Assembly (NCBI GenBank): GCA_903829945.1
Contig: CAIKRV010000021.1
Location: 1-53,311, forward strand
Source: an uncultured bacterium
GTDB lineage: Bacteria; Bacteroidota; Bacteroidia; CAILMK01
Length of the DNA stretch: 53,311 nucleotides
Direction: 5' to 3'
Of the stretch, positions 26,208 to 36,153 are shown one piece after another; the first letter of the stretch is position 1; every line of letters begins with the position of its first letter. The translations under genes and the position numbers were made by a program. The notes below the pieces were generated by a model. It was not told where the DNA came from, searched no databases, and saw only the letters and a program-made list of their open reading frames with translations.

Positions 26208-28595
26208 ATGAAAAATCTGTGTAAAATATTTGCTTATTTAGTACTCCTTTTTTCACAATCGGTATTTGCACAAAATTATACCCAAACCATAAGAGGTAAA
26301 ATTGTTGATAAGGATTCAAAAATGGAAATACCGGGGGTTGCCATTGCTTTGCTTAAGGATACCGTAATGTTGGCTCATACCTCCTCTGATGATAACGGAC
26401 AATTCAAATTTCCGGCAATTCCTATTGGAACCTATACCTTACATCTCAAAATAATTGGATATAAAGAGGCATGGATACCAAACATAACTTTGAACTCCGG
26501 TCGAGAATCCATATTAAATTTAGAACTCGAAGAAAATGCGATTCAATTAAAAGAAGCCATTGTTCAAGGAAAACAAAAAGGTGTTATTCGTAATGAAATG
26601 GCCATGGTTAGCACAAGGGTATTTGATGCGGAAGAAACTGAAAAATATCCCGGAAGTCGACAAGATCCTGCAAGAATGGCATCGAATTTTGCAGGTGTAA
26701 ATGGGAATGATGACTCCAGAAATGATATTATTATAAGAGGAAATTCGCCACAAGGTTTATTGTTTAAAATAGAAGGCATCGATTTGGGAAATGCCAATCA
26801 TTTTGCCCTTCCCGGAACCACCGGCAGTGAAGTAAGCATGCTCAATAATAAAACTATCGGAACCTCTGATTTTATGACCGGTGCCTTTCCCGCTGAATAT
26901 GGAAATGCAATTGCAGGAGTTTTTGATATTCATCTTAGAAACGGAAATACTGAAAAATATGAGAATACTATTCAAGCCGGCGTGCTGGGATTAGAGGCAG
27001 CTTCCGAGGGCCCTCTTTCAAAAAATGGGAATTCATCTTATTTGGTGGCCTATCGTTATTCAACACTTTCTATAGCCCATAATTTAGGAATGGATTTAGG
27101 TACATCCTCAATTCCGGTGTATCAAGATTTAACTTTTAAATTTAATTTTCAGCTCGGTAAAAGTGATAATTTATCTGTTTTTGGAATTCTTGGTATTAGT
27201 CGGGTAGCCATTGTAATGAGTCAATATACCAAGCCCACAAAAGAAATTTATGGTTCCAGTGATTTAAATATTTATGATACTATTGGAAATGGATTTGCCG
27301 GTGCCAGTTGGAATCATATAATTAATAATAATTCTTATATGAAACTTACAGTGGCCCAAACCTATTATAATGGGGCATTTACCAATGATAGAATTAGAAG
27401 AAATAATGATTTCAGTATTGATACTATTTACAGACGACTAAGGACTCGATATATAGACGAAAGAACCATGGTGAATTGGTTTTACAATAATAAAATTAAT
27501 AGTCAGAATAGTTTCAAATTTGGTATTGATGGTACAAGAATTTATACTTCCATTATTGATAATAAAATGCAGGAAGATACCATTCTGAGGTGGCAAAGTA
27601 GAGCAAATATCGCTACTGCCACTTATCTGCTGCAACCCTATATTCAATATAAATATAAATTCAATGATCAAATTACTTTTAGCGGCGGGTTGCATGGGCA
27701 ATATTATGCCTTAAGCATGAGTAAGGCAATAGAACCAAGAATTTCTGTAAGGTGGAATATTACTAATAAACATACTATAGCTATTGGCGCCGGGTTGCAT
27801 AGTCAGATGGATGCATTGAATGTTTATTATATTCATCAACCTACCTATTTGGCAAGCCATTCCTATAATGACAAATTAGATTTTATGCGGAGTTTTCATT
27901 CGGTAGCTTCGTATGATTATACCATCAGCAATGACCTTCGCTTGAAGGTAGAATCGTATTTTCAATATTTATATAATATACCTATTACAAGATATAAATC
28001 GTCTTTCTCGGGACTTAATGAAGGTGCTACCAATGAATTATATTCATACGACACTTTAGTTAATAGAGGAATAGGTCGAAACTATGGAATAGAATTTACC
28101 ATTGAGAAATTCTTCTCTCATCAATATTTCTTATTAGGGACGGTTTCACTTTTTCAATCCCAATACCAAGGCTCTGATCAAATATGGCGAAGCACTAATT
28201 TTAATGGCAAATTTATTACTAATATCCTTGGAGGTAGAGCTTTTAAAATTGGTAAAAACAGTTTAACCTTTTCCGGTAAATTAAGCTGGGCAGGAGGAAG
28301 ATTATACTCACCGGTAGATACTGCTGCTACCCGAAAAGCCAAGGAAATAATAGCTGTGGATAGTAAGAGAAACAGCTTGCAGTTTAATAATTATTTCAGA
28401 CTTGATCTTAAATTGGCTTATAAAATCAATGCCAAAAAGCTAACCCACGAATTCTCCATTGATCTTGTAAATGTAACTAATCAAAAGAATTTGTTATCCT
28501 ATGATTATGCATTCTCACCACAAGGGAAATATCAAATCGAATATTTATATCAATTAGGATTCCTTCCTTTGATATATTATAAACTGGATTTTTAA
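26208..28595 (+). CDS. TonB-dependent receptor with CarboxypepD-like domain
   Basis: A 795-residue outer-membrane receptor. A signal peptide ends at SVFAQ, then a carboxypeptidase-regulatory-like Ig domain (about 28-115, IRGKIVDKDSKMEIPGV). The plug domain follows (about 120-235, IIIRGNSPQGLLFKIEGIDL and MTGAFPAEYGNAIAGVFDI), then a large beta-barrel with aromatic final residue. It has no SusD partner next to it, so the substrate need not be a glycan; iron chelates or other small molecules are also possible. The 195-bp upstream region shows no riboswitch I can recognize. Confidence 0.85.
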   Translation: MKNLCKIFAYLVLLFSQSVFAQNYTQTIRGKIVDKDSKMEIPGVAIALLKDTVMLAHTSSDDNGQFKFPAIPIGTYTLHLKIIGYKEAWIPNITLNSGRESILNLELEENAIQLKEAIVQGKQKGVIRNEMAMVSTRVFDAEETEKYPGSRQDPARMASNFAGVNGNDDSRNDIIIRGNSPQGLLFKIEGIDLGNANHFALPGTTGSEVSMLNNKTIGTSDFMTGAFPAEYGNAIAGVFDIHLRNGNTEKYENTIQAGVLGLEAASEGPLSKNGNSSYLVAYRYSTLSIAHNLGMDLGTSSIPVYQDLTFKFNFQLGKSDNLSVFGILGISRVAIVMSQYTKPTKEIYGSSDLNIYDTIGNGFAGASWNHIINNNSYMKLTVAQTYYNGAFTNDRIRRNNDFSIDTIYRRLRTRYIDERTMVNWFYNNKINSQNSFKFGIDGTRIYTSIIDNKMQEDTILRWQSRANIATATYLLQPYIQYKYKFNDQITFSGGLHGQYYALSMSKAIEPRISVRWNITNKHTIAIGAGLHSQMDALNVYYIHQPTYLASHSYNDKLDFMRSFHSVASYDYTISNDLRLKVESYFQYLYNIPITRYKSSFSGLNEGATNELYSYDTLVNRGIGRNYGIEFTIEKFFSHQYFLLGTVSLFQSQYQGSDQIWRSTNFNGKFITNILGGRAFKIGKNSLTFSGKLSWAGGRLYSPVDTAATRKAKEIIAVDSKRNSLQFNNYFRLDLKLAYKINAKKLTHEFSIDLVNVTNQKNLLSYDYAFSPQGKYQIEYLYQLGFLPLIYYKLDF

Positions 28596-28630
28596 TTTAG
28601 ATTGAGGTTAATAAAACCTCATGCTTATAA

Positions 28631-28662
28631 AACAAGAAAGCCCCTCTTTTGGAGGAGCTTCT
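28631..28662 (-). terminator. Terminator of the H1-like gene
   Basis: On the minus strand AAGCTCCTC and GAGGGGCTT form a stem (one G-T pair) around CAAAA, followed by TCTTGTTTT. It lies 35 bp after the stop at 28697 and just past the TonB receptor gene on the other strand. Confidence 0.8.
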
Positions 28663-28696
28663 TATTGAAGATAAATCTTCTAATTTTTCAACGTGC

Positions 28697-29113
28697 TTAT
28701 TTCTTTTTAGCTTTTGCACGTGCAGCACCTGGCTTCTTAGCAGCCACTGCTGTTGCTTTTTTCGCTTTAGGAGCAGCTTTCTTTGCAGGAGCAGCTTTTT
28801 TAGGAGCAGCTTTCTTTGCAGCTGGTTTAGCAGCAGCTTTCTTAGCAGCTGGCTTTTTAGCAGCAGCCTTTTTAGGAGCAGCTTTCTTTGCAGCAGCCTT
28901 TTTAGGAGCAGCCTTTTTCGCAGCTGTAGCTTTCTTAGGAGCAGCCTTTTTTGCAGGAGCCGATTTTTTAGGAGCAGCTTTTTTAGCAGCTGGTTTAGCA
29001 GCAGCTTTTTTCGCTGCTGGTTTTTTCGCAGCAGCTTTCTTTGGTGCTGCTTTCTTAGGAGCCGCAGCACTCTTAGCGCCGCTTGCTGATTTTGCTTTTT
29101 GCCTTTTTTCCAT
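28697..29113 (-). CDS. Lys/Ala-rich histone H1-like protein
   Basis: A 138-residue, extremely basic protein built almost wholly from Lys, Ala and Pro in AAPKK/AAAKK/PAAKK steps. It resembles the tail of eukaryotic histone H1 and the Hc1/AlgP-like bacterial proteins, so it probably binds and compacts DNA non-specifically. It contains an internal duplication: residues 23-60 and 79-116 differ at one position (Ser51 versus Ala107). A folded DNA-binding domain is absent. A -7 box TACCTTTG (minus strand, 29136-29143) precedes it and a terminator follows. Long open frames on the other strand are only shadows of the repeats. Confidence 0.8.
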   Translation of the reverse strand: MEKRQKAKSASGAKSAAAPKKAAPKKAAAKKPAAKKAAAKPAAKKAAPKKSAPAKKAAPKKATAAKKAAPKKAAAKKAAPKKAAAKKPAAKKAAAKPAAKKAAPKKAAPAKKAAPKAKKATAVAAKKPGAARAKAKKK

Positions 29114-29135
29114 ATTAGTAAAATAAATTACATTT

Positions 29136-29143
29136 CAAAGGTA
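29136..29143 (-). promoter_or_regulatory. -7 box of the H1-like gene
   Basis: CAAAGGTA on the plus strand is TACCTTTG on the minus strand, matching TAnnTTTG, 23 bp upstream of the start at 29113. No TTG is found at the right distance for a -33 box. Confidence 0.45.
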
Positions 29144-29149
29144 TAACTC

Positions 29150-29798
29150 CATTTAATATTTATGCACATTCAATATTGGAAATATTATTATTTTTTGCAG
29201 GCGGTTGTCCACACGCATAAAGTTACAACTTAAAATTAAACTTTCCAAATAAATTTTTAATCTTTTTTCATTACCCCTTTTTACATTTTTTATCTATGAA
29301 AATTTTGAAATTATTTTTTCCGTCATCAAAATTTAAAATCCAAAAAACATTCCAAATAATTCATTTTTTATTTCGTGTTTTCATCCATAATAAGTTAATT
29401 TTATCAATTCATAATCGTCCGAATTGTGGATAAACTTCATTATACATTTTTCAAAAAAAAGTAATTTCAATCATGATACATTGCATTTCAGAATTATTTC
29501 AAAGTCATTTCTTAAATATTGCAATTAAATTTTGACGTTAGCATTAATTCAAAATTCCTTGTCGAACCATAATTAATTACAGTAAATCAAATGCACAGTT
29601 TAGCATTTCTCATAGATAAAATTCTATTGACAAACCTTACCAAACAGTTTTTGCGAAATTTAAAATCGAATTATTTCCACTATCCAATTATTTTCTAATG
29701 GCAAAGAATTGTAGCGATCGTGGATATTAAAAAGAGATCATATCATGAGATCGAATAAAGCATCCGGGGAACAATTAAACAAAAATCCGGGATCCTAC
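29150..29798. other. Long AT-rich stretch without genes
   Basis: About 650 bp between the H1-like promoter and the stop of the next minus-strand gene. It is very AT-rich with many A and T runs and contains no open frame with a recognizable product, no tRNA and no clear repeat array. A weak hairpin GATC-GATC at about 29738-29755, followed on the minus strand by TTTTT, might end the secreted-protein transcript. I see nothing else. Confidence 0.5.
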
Positions 29799-32330
29799 TT
29801 ATCGTATCACAGATATTCGCTGTACTGATTTTGCTCCATCGCTAAGTAATTCACACAAATAAATTCCTTCCGGAAGCCCAGTGGTATTCCATACCAAAGT
29901 TTGCTTACCGTTAAATTTACCTGTGGCAATAACCTGAATTTTGGTGCCTTGCATATTATAAATTGAAATGGTAGCATAGGTTGGTAAAGCAAAATCAAAA
30001 GAAATATTAACCCATGTATTACTTGGATTCGGAAATACTTTCAATTTGTCTTTGGATACAGGCTCCTCAATATTAATGCCGGTAGTCAAATTATCAATGC
30101 CTCTTTGAAGGCCATTCCCATAACTGCCAATCCAAATTTCATTTTTTCTGTAGGGATGGAAATAAACATGCTCCGGACTACAATAATGATAGGATTCTAT
30201 TAGGCTAATGGTTGGCATTGAATCATTCAAATTTGTAGTATGCCACAAACCATGATCAGCTGTAGTCATATACATTTCATCTTTATTGTTTGGATTTATA
30301 GTAGCACTTTCAAAATTCATATTCCAAACATCAGGTTCCGATGATGGCGTAAGTCTTGTCCAATGCTTACCACGGTCTTTAGTTCTATAAATACCGCCCA
30401 TATCATTACCTGTTCCGCTCCATCCATTATTTACACAAACATACCAAGTGCTTTGGGTAGTATCATTATTATCAATAATAATTTCCTTGGTATAATATTT
30501 CATATTGGGATCCGATACATCTGTCCATGCGTTTGCCCCGGCTTTCAATATAAAAACACCGGAACTGGCAGTAAAAACTTTAGTTGTTCGTCGGCCTGAA
30601 TAAGTACATAAAATACTTCCATCGTTTAAAATATGAAGATCCCACGGATGCCCTTCAGTTCTCGGCGGATCAGGCAATTTATTCCAAACAGTAGAAGAAT
30701 CAATAATATTATTGCAGACATAAATACCGCCAATACTCGTAGTGGCACTATGTTGAATAACGGATGCGTAAAGTTTTTTAGGATTGTTGGGATCTGTAGC
30801 CATTTTGACCACGGGATGGCCAAAAGTATAAACGGTATTCCAAGTGGCACCCTTATCGGAAGTATATAAAACCTTACCATCATCATAGCTCGGGTTGCAT
30901 TGATTATCCATCAAATGTGTACTTTTATACATATCATGAACACTGGATGTACCTGCATAAAAATATCCATTTTGTGCTGATTGAACCATATGATACATGG
31001 TATTCAAATCATGGCCGGTATAATTAAAATTCCAGCTTTCACCGGCATCCGAACTTCGAATTCCTTTAATATCCGTAAACCCAGCAAAAATATTGGTTGA
31101 ATCCATCCATTGGATACACCAGCATCCGGTTACTTCTAAACCGTTAGAATGATAATTTTTTCCTTTTGGTGTTTTTTGAAATGGGGGATTTTGATCGGCA
31201 GTATCTTCATATAATTGATGCCAATATTTACCGCCATCATAAGTATAATAAGCATCTCCCATTCCGGTAATTGCAGCCTTATTACTATTTTTCGGAGCCA
31301 CACTAAATCCAATTGCAGCCGAAGAATACCATGGATAATCTCCACGAAAACCTACCCATGCGGTATATACATTTTGATTAATACCATCATATTGATATAT
31401 ACCAACGGTCATTATATTTACCCAATTTCCACTCGATGTACTTTTTAAAACCAAAGGATTTCCATAAGTCGTGGAACCTGCTACATAAACCGTTCCGGTA
31501 TCATTAGTGGCCATACCACAATATAATGGAAATTGAGAACTCGTATCTAAATTCATTTTAAAGGAGCTCCACTTTTTATCCCCCAATTCCATTTTAAAAA
31601 TTCCACGAAAAGTGCTAAAATTAAAATTTTCAACACCGGGATATGCATCATTTGAATCAGCAGTAATACAAACAAAACGAGTATGTCCATTTTGTTTAGC
31701 ACCGGCAAATGAGAACATATTATCAGGGACAGGAATACCTGAAATTTTATTTATAGAAAAATTTGCACCGCTATCATTTGAACTCAGTATTCCGGATTTG
31801 GTAGCTACATAAATATTATTAGCATCAAAGAAAGCTCCTGCCACATAGCACGCAGGGAAATAAAATATCTTCTTAAAGTTTTTACCTCCATCCTTTGAAA
31901 AATAAATTGCATTATAATCAGAAGCAATAATTCTTAGACTATCATTAACATCAGAAAATAAATAATAGGCAGTACCTGACCAGCCGGATAATGCATTCCA
32001 TAAGGTGCCGCCATCTATACTTTTCACTACAGCTCCTCCATGACCATAATCTAAAGTATATAAAATTTTAGGATGATTTGTATAGCAGACTTTAGTCGGG
32101 CTGGAAGAAGCTACTTGTCTAAAATCAACAATATTCCAAGTGGCACCACTATTTACGCTATGAAATAAATCCCCCATATCACAAGTAATAAACATATCTG
32201 AATCATTATTCGGACTAAAGGTCGGATTAAACATAGCCCCACCTCCACCTATTCCAATACTCTTCCATTGTTTTGGTTGTGCATTGGCATGCAAAGCAAT
32301 TAAAAGTAGAAGTAATAAATATCTTTTCAT
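29799..32330 (-). CDS. Secreted BNR/Asp-box repeat protein with T9SS sorting domain
   Basis: An 843-residue secreted protein. The signal peptide ends at LHANAQ. About eight Asp-box-type turns (SGATWN, DGGKNF, DGGKYW, DAGESW, DKGATW, DRGKHW) show a beta-propeller of the sialidase/VPS10/GH74-like kind. Residues of about 768-843 form a type A T9SS sorting domain (VFPNPSNTWVNISFDF through GIYLCELLSDG). It is thus exported by the PorQ-dependent system. A glycoside hydrolase role, for example on xyloglucan, is possible but no catalytic residues were assigned. A 32-bp perfect palindrome lies 32 bp upstream of the start. Confidence 0.82.
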   Translation of the reverse strand: MKRYLLLLLLIALHANAQPKQWKSIGIGGGGAMFNPTFSPNNDSDMFITCDMGDLFHSVNSGATWNIVDFRQVASSSPTKVCYTNHPKILYTLDYGHGGAVVKSIDGGTLWNALSGWSGTAYYLFSDVNDSLRIIASDYNAIYFSKDGGKNFKKIFYFPACYVAGAFFDANNIYVATKSGILSSNDSGANFSINKISGIPVPDNMFSFAGAKQNGHTRFVCITADSNDAYPGVENFNFSTFRGIFKMELGDKKWSSFKMNLDTSSQFPLYCGMATNDTGTVYVAGSTTYGNPLVLKSTSSGNWVNIMTVGIYQYDGINQNVYTAWVGFRGDYPWYSSAAIGFSVAPKNSNKAAITGMGDAYYTYDGGKYWHQLYEDTADQNPPFQKTPKGKNYHSNGLEVTGCWCIQWMDSTNIFAGFTDIKGIRSSDAGESWNFNYTGHDLNTMYHMVQSAQNGYFYAGTSSVHDMYKSTHLMDNQCNPSYDDGKVLYTSDKGATWNTVYTFGHPVVKMATDPNNPKKLYASVIQHSATTSIGGIYVCNNIIDSSTVWNKLPDPPRTEGHPWDLHILNDGSILCTYSGRRTTKVFTASSGVFILKAGANAWTDVSDPNMKYYTKEIIIDNNDTTQSTWYVCVNNGWSGTGNDMGGIYRTKDRGKHWTRLTPSSEPDVWNMNFESATINPNNKDEMYMTTADHGLWHTTNLNDSMPTISLIESYHYCSPEHVYFHPYRKNEIWIGSYGNGLQRGIDNLTTGINIEEPVSKDKLKVFPNPSNTWVNISFDFALPTYATISIYNMQGTKIQVIATGKFNGKQTLVWNTTGLPEGIYLCELLSDGAKSVQRISVIR

Positions 32331-32362
32331 AATAAATGATTTTATAATTCAAATTTAAGATT

Positions 32363-32394
32363 ATTTTTTATACATATATATATGTATAAAAAAT
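32363..32394. repeat. 32-bp perfect palindrome upstream of secreted protein gene
   Basis: The sequence from 32363 to 32394 is its own reverse complement. Each half has the form ATTTTTTATACATATA, and the centre is an alternating AT tract. It opens with T and closes with A runs, the reverse of a rho-independent terminator. It lies 32 bp upstream of the minus-strand start at 32330, so an operator or cruciform is more likely. Confidence 0.6.
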
Positions 32395-32595
32395 CTGCAT
32401 ACTATTCAAAGGCTGATTACAGTAATCAAAGCACAAAGAATAATTCTACAATGCTGCATTCAAAAAATAAATTTAATCAACAAATTGAATCAATGTTTTA
32501 AAAATGTTCCAAAACACTAAATTTTATGGGTTTTTAAACCTGACTAAAGTTATGATACATTTTTTGTAGGCTTCTAATTAAAATAAAATATTAAG

Positions 32596-32603
32596 TATCT
32601 TTG
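32596..32603 (+). promoter_or_regulatory. -7 box of the Omp28-like gene
   Basis: TATCTTTG matches TAnnTTTG, 20 bp upstream of the ATG at 32624. The nearest TTG upstream is 29 bp away, further than normal. Confidence 0.45.
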
Positions 32604-32623
32604 CTTTTGTAACATTAACAAGT

Positions 32624-34621
32624 ATGAAAAAATTATTTTTACTCCTAAGCATTCTTTTAAGCTCCGTCAATGTTTTATTTGCACAAAATTTCAGTGATGA
32701 TTTTGAATCCTATAAAGCCGGAGATTATTTGGCACAAAGTAATTCCAAATGGACCACTTGGGCTAATAAGCCCGGTACCTCCCAAGATGTACAAGTAAGT
32801 AATGCAAATGCCCATAGTGGCAACAACTCAATTTATTTTTCTTCAAGTTTATCTGCCGGAGGACCGGTGGATGAAGTGCTTCCATTTGGTTCGGTAATTA
32901 ATACCGGTTCGTTTGCGCTCGAAATGTTGATGTATATAGATAAAAGCAAACCGGCTTATTTCAATTTACAAGCCAATAGTACTCCTGGACAAAAATGGAG
33001 TATGGAAATATATATGAATTCTGATAGTTCATTTATCATTACCAATACGGATGGCTCCTTATTGAGCGGTACCTATCCTCAAGGGAAATGGATAGATGTA
33101 AAATTAGCCATTAATTTTAATACCAATACTTGGGAATTATTTATCAATAATACCTCAAAAGGGACCTTTGCTAATACCGTAAATCAAATTGCAAGTATGG
33201 ATATTTATTCTTATCCAAACAGTAGTTTTTATGTGGACGATGTTTCCTTTACCTCCACCCCATATACCCTTCAAAATACCAATGGTGCAGCTGTTAATTT
33301 AACGAATACAAAAGGTTTGGAAGGACAATCTGTCATTCCAAGAGCTTATATAAGAAATGTTGGAAAAAACACAATTACCTCATGTGATATTTCTCTATTA
33401 TATAACGGTAATACCATTTCAAAATCAATCAGCGGAATTGCATTGTCTTCCTTAGATACTTACAGTGTATTTCTTTCACCAATTCAATTGGCTAGTTCCT
33501 CCTCCAATGCGGTATTAACTATTTCAAATGTAAATGGAGCAGGAAAAGACAATGATACTACCGATGATTCGAAAACCTTTATAATTAATCCAATTATTCC
33601 TGCACCGGGCAAATTAGTTATTGGAGAAGAATTTACCGGAACTTGGTGCGGTTTCTGTCCGCGTGGCACTGTATTTTTAGATTATATGACTAAAAAATAC
33701 GGGAAGTATTTCCAAGGAATAGCCGTTCATGATAATGATCCTATGGCGCTCTCCGGTTATGATGGAGTTTCTTCAACTTTTATTAAAAGCTATCCAACTA
33801 TTATGACCAATAGAATGGACACTATGGATCCATCGGCTGTAGAAGTATTATTTTTAAATAAAATTACTACCGCACCATTTGGAACAATCGTTAACGGTGC
33901 AACTTATGTTAAGGATTCTAATTTACTAAAAGTATCATTAACTACTACATTTGCCACCAACCTAAGCGGTGATTATAGAATTGCTTGTGTACTTACTGAA
34001 GATAGCGTAAGAGGTACGGGCACCGGATATGATCAACATAATTATTATTCCGGCGGTTCATTGGGTCCTATGGGCGGCTTTGAAAAATTAGCAAATCCTG
34101 TACCTGCGGCTGACATGGTTTATAATCACGTTTCAAGAATTATTGCTCCAAATTTTTATGGTTTAAAAAATAGTTTCCCAAGCAGTATTGTTAGCGGTAC
34201 TAATTATAACCTTATTTTTAAATTTGATGTAGGTGCATATAATGTTAATAATTTACATATCGTTGGTATTTTATTTAATCCGAACGGCACTATTAATAAT
34301 GGATCCAGTACTACCTTAAGCGAAGCCGAAGCAAACGGTTTTCAAAGTGTAGGACAGGTAGCAGGCATAGAGCAAATGCTTATGAACCCTAATATACATA
34401 TTTATCCTAATCCTGCTGCTGATTATTTATATATTAGTGGCCTTAAAGGCAAAGAAAAAATAGTCATCACCGATATTTCAGGAAAAGAACTTTTATATTT
34501 TAACACTGTAAGTAATGATCAAACAAGTGTTCCGATTTCAACTTTATCCAATGGCTTTTATCTTATAAAAATTATAAGTAATGATAATGTTTTCAGCAGT
34601 AAAATATTAATTCAAAAGTAA
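32624..34621 (+). CDS. Secreted Omp28-like thioredoxin-fold protein with T9SS sorting domain
   Basis: A 665-residue secreted protein with a signal peptide ending at LFAQ. Residues of about 22-210 look like a LamG/MAM-type beta-sandwich (FSDDFESYKAGDYL, FYVDDVSF). A middle beta region precedes a thioredoxin-like domain, about 330-560, of the Omp28-related kind with GTWCGFCPRG. The CGFC pair could be redox-active. Residues of about 590-665 are a T9SS sorting domain (IYPNPAADYLYISGL to LSNGFYLIKI). It is likely displayed on or released from the cell. Substrate unknown. Confidence 0.8.
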   Translation: MKKLFLLLSILLSSVNVLFAQNFSDDFESYKAGDYLAQSNSKWTTWANKPGTSQDVQVSNANAHSGNNSIYFSSSLSAGGPVDEVLPFGSVINTGSFALEMLMYIDKSKPAYFNLQANSTPGQKWSMEIYMNSDSSFIITNTDGSLLSGTYPQGKWIDVKLAINFNTNTWELFINNTSKGTFANTVNQIASMDIYSYPNSSFYVDDVSFTSTPYTLQNTNGAAVNLTNTKGLEGQSVIPRAYIRNVGKNTITSCDISLLYNGNTISKSISGIALSSLDTYSVFLSPIQLASSSSNAVLTISNVNGAGKDNDTTDDSKTFIINPIIPAPGKLVIGEEFTGTWCGFCPRGTVFLDYMTKKYGKYFQGIAVHDNDPMALSGYDGVSSTFIKSYPTIMTNRMDTMDPSAVEVLFLNKITTAPFGTIVNGATYVKDSNLLKVSLTTTFATNLSGDYRIACVLTEDSVRGTGTGYDQHNYYSGGSLGPMGGFEKLANPVPAADMVYNHVSRIIAPNFYGLKNSFPSSIVSGTNYNLIFKFDVGAYNVNNLHIVGILFNPNGTINNGSSTTLSEAEANGFQSVGQVAGIEQMLMNPNIHIYPNPAADYLYISGLKGKEKIVITDISGKELLYFNTVSNDQTSVPISTLSNGFYLIKIISNDNVFSSKILIQK

Positions 34622-34636
34622 ATCCTATACCAATTT

Positions 34637-34667
34637 AAGGCTCCCGTTAACATCGGGAGCCTTTTTT
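34637..34667 (+). terminator. Terminator after the Omp28-like gene
   Basis: AAGGCTCCCG, loop TTAACAT, CGGGAGCCTT then T run. Strong stem with T tail, 15 bp after the stop. Confidence 0.9.
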
Positions 34668-34689
34668 AATTATTTAAAATTAACCCACA

Positions 34690-35460
34690 ATGTCCGGCAA
34701 AACTATTGTATTTATTCATGGCCTTTTCATGAATCCTAAAAGTTGGTCTCCATGGATTAGTCTTTTCGAAAAAATTGGATATACTTGCTATGCTCCAGCT
34801 TATCCTTACCATGAGGGTGAACCCGAGGAATTGCGTAAAAAACCTTCTGCCAAACTTAATAATTTAACCTTAGACGAGGTATATAAATCCATTTCAAGTT
34901 TTATTTTAAGCCTGCCGGAATCACCTATCCTTATTGGTCATTCCATGGGTGGATTAATTGTTCAAAAACTACTTGCAAACAATATTGGATTGGCTGGAAT
35001 TGCCATAGATTCAGCACCACCTAAAGGCATTGTAAGTTCCAAATGGAGCTTCTTAAAATCAAACCTTCCGGTCATTAATCCGTTACAAGGGAATACTGTG
35101 TTTTTACCTGGTTTAAAGTGGTTTCATTATGCATTTTGCCACCTCATGACTATGGAACAAGCCAAGGCATCATATAATCAACTTGTAGTTCCTGAAAGCA
35201 GAAATATTCCACGTAGCAGCGCCGGAAAGGACGGGAATATTGATTTTAAAAAACCTCATGCTCCCTTACTAATTATAGCGGGTGAAAAGGACCATATTGT
35301 TCCGGCTGCCATGAATAAAAAGAACTTTTTAGCCTATAAGGCTAATACCGGTATTCTTAATTTCAAATTATTTGAAAATCGAACTCATTTTATATGTGCT
35401 CAGGAAAATTGGGAAGAAGTAGCAAATTATATCGCAGACTGGCTCAGTAAACTTCCTTAA
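34690..35460 (+). CDS. Alpha/beta hydrolase
   Basis: A 256-residue cytoplasmic hydrolase. IVFIHGLFMNP supplies the oxyanion-hole region, GHSMGG the nucleophile elbow (Ser about 84), GEKDHIVP the acid, and NRTHFI the catalytic His. The substrate is unknown; esterase or lipase-like activity is the default. It lies between a terminator and the convergent carotenoid operon, and its stop abuts that of the lycopene cyclase gene. Confidence 0.82.
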   Translation: MSGKTIVFIHGLFMNPKSWSPWISLFEKIGYTCYAPAYPYHEGEPEELRKKPSAKLNNLTLDEVYKSISSFILSLPESPILIGHSMGGLIVQKLLANNIGLAGIAIDSAPPKGIVSSKWSFLKSNLPVINPLQGNTVFLPGLKWFHYAFCHLMTMEQAKASYNQLVVPESRNIPRSSAGKDGNIDFKKPHAPLLIIAGEKDHIVPAAMNKKNFLAYKANTGILNFKLFENRTHFICAQENWEEVANYIADWLSKLP

Positions 35461-36153
35461 TTATTTCACTTTTTTCTGAAAATATTCAAATAGATAAACT
35501 GTTTGAAGAATTAAAAGCATACCATAGAAGAAGTCTTCAATGGGAATGGTTAATATTCTTAAACCAATTTGTTCTTTGGCATTATACCATACAATCGGTT
35601 CAGGCAATCCGCTTCCTGTCAATATCCCATTAACAATAAAGAATGGTATTAATAAGAGGCTGTATACCTTGATAAATTTACTTAATGACAAAGTGGATTT
35701 AGATCCTACATAAATTAAAAATCCCCCTAATAAAGTAAAAGTAGCAACCGTGTATAATTTATGAAAATAAATAATGGCTAATATCAAACAAAGAATTCCA
35801 AATACATATCCCAATTTCTTTTCAGTACCAGGTTTGTATTTTTTAAATGTCAATTTATCGAGTGCGAAATAGGTAAATAAACAAGCATAAGGAATGCATA
35901 TAAAGAATAGTATTTCCTCAATAGGCAAATTAAATATTTGAAGCCCTAATAAGTACCTATTATTAAAACCCCATACCCCTAAGTAAGTATAACCAAAATC
36001 CCAAAGAATAAAAAATATAGCCGGAATAATTAAAGCCGGAAATGCATATTTCCACTTCTTATCAAAACGTAATCCCGGATAAAAACTAAAAATAAACGGG
36101 ACTATTACTGACAAGACATCAATACATATATAATATACCTTGGTAGGAATCAT
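35461..36153 (-). CDS. crtYcd: Lycopene cyclase, fused CrtYc-CrtYd type
   Basis: A 230-residue membrane protein with about six or seven helices, made of two related lycopene-cyclase domains. Each has the family pattern: FYPGLRFDKKWKYAFPAL and NLPIEEILFFICIPYACLF in the first, and IPIEDFFYGM in the second. It closes the rings of lycopene to give beta-carotene. It is last in the carotenoid operon, with its ATG overlapping the crtZ stop by 4 bp. Confidence 0.88.
   Translation of the reverse strand: MIPTKVYYICIDVLSVIVPFIFSFYPGLRFDKKWKYAFPALIIPAIFFILWDFGYTYLGVWGFNNRYLLGLQIFNLPIEEILFFICIPYACLFTYFALDKLTFKKYKPGTEKKLGYVFGILCLILAIIYFHKLYTVATFTLLGGFLIYVGSKSTLSLSKFIKVYSLLLIPFFIVNGILTGSGLPEPIVWYNAKEQIGLRILTIPIEDFFYGMLLILQTVYLFEYFQKKVK

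Noticed and set aside
28602-29126. Long open frames on the plus strand (174 and 146 codons) and a second minus frame across the H1-like gene
   Set aside because: They are mirror frames of the Lys/Ala codon repeats. The minus-strand H1-like frame has a promoter, start and terminator, and its amino-acid pattern fits a known protein type.
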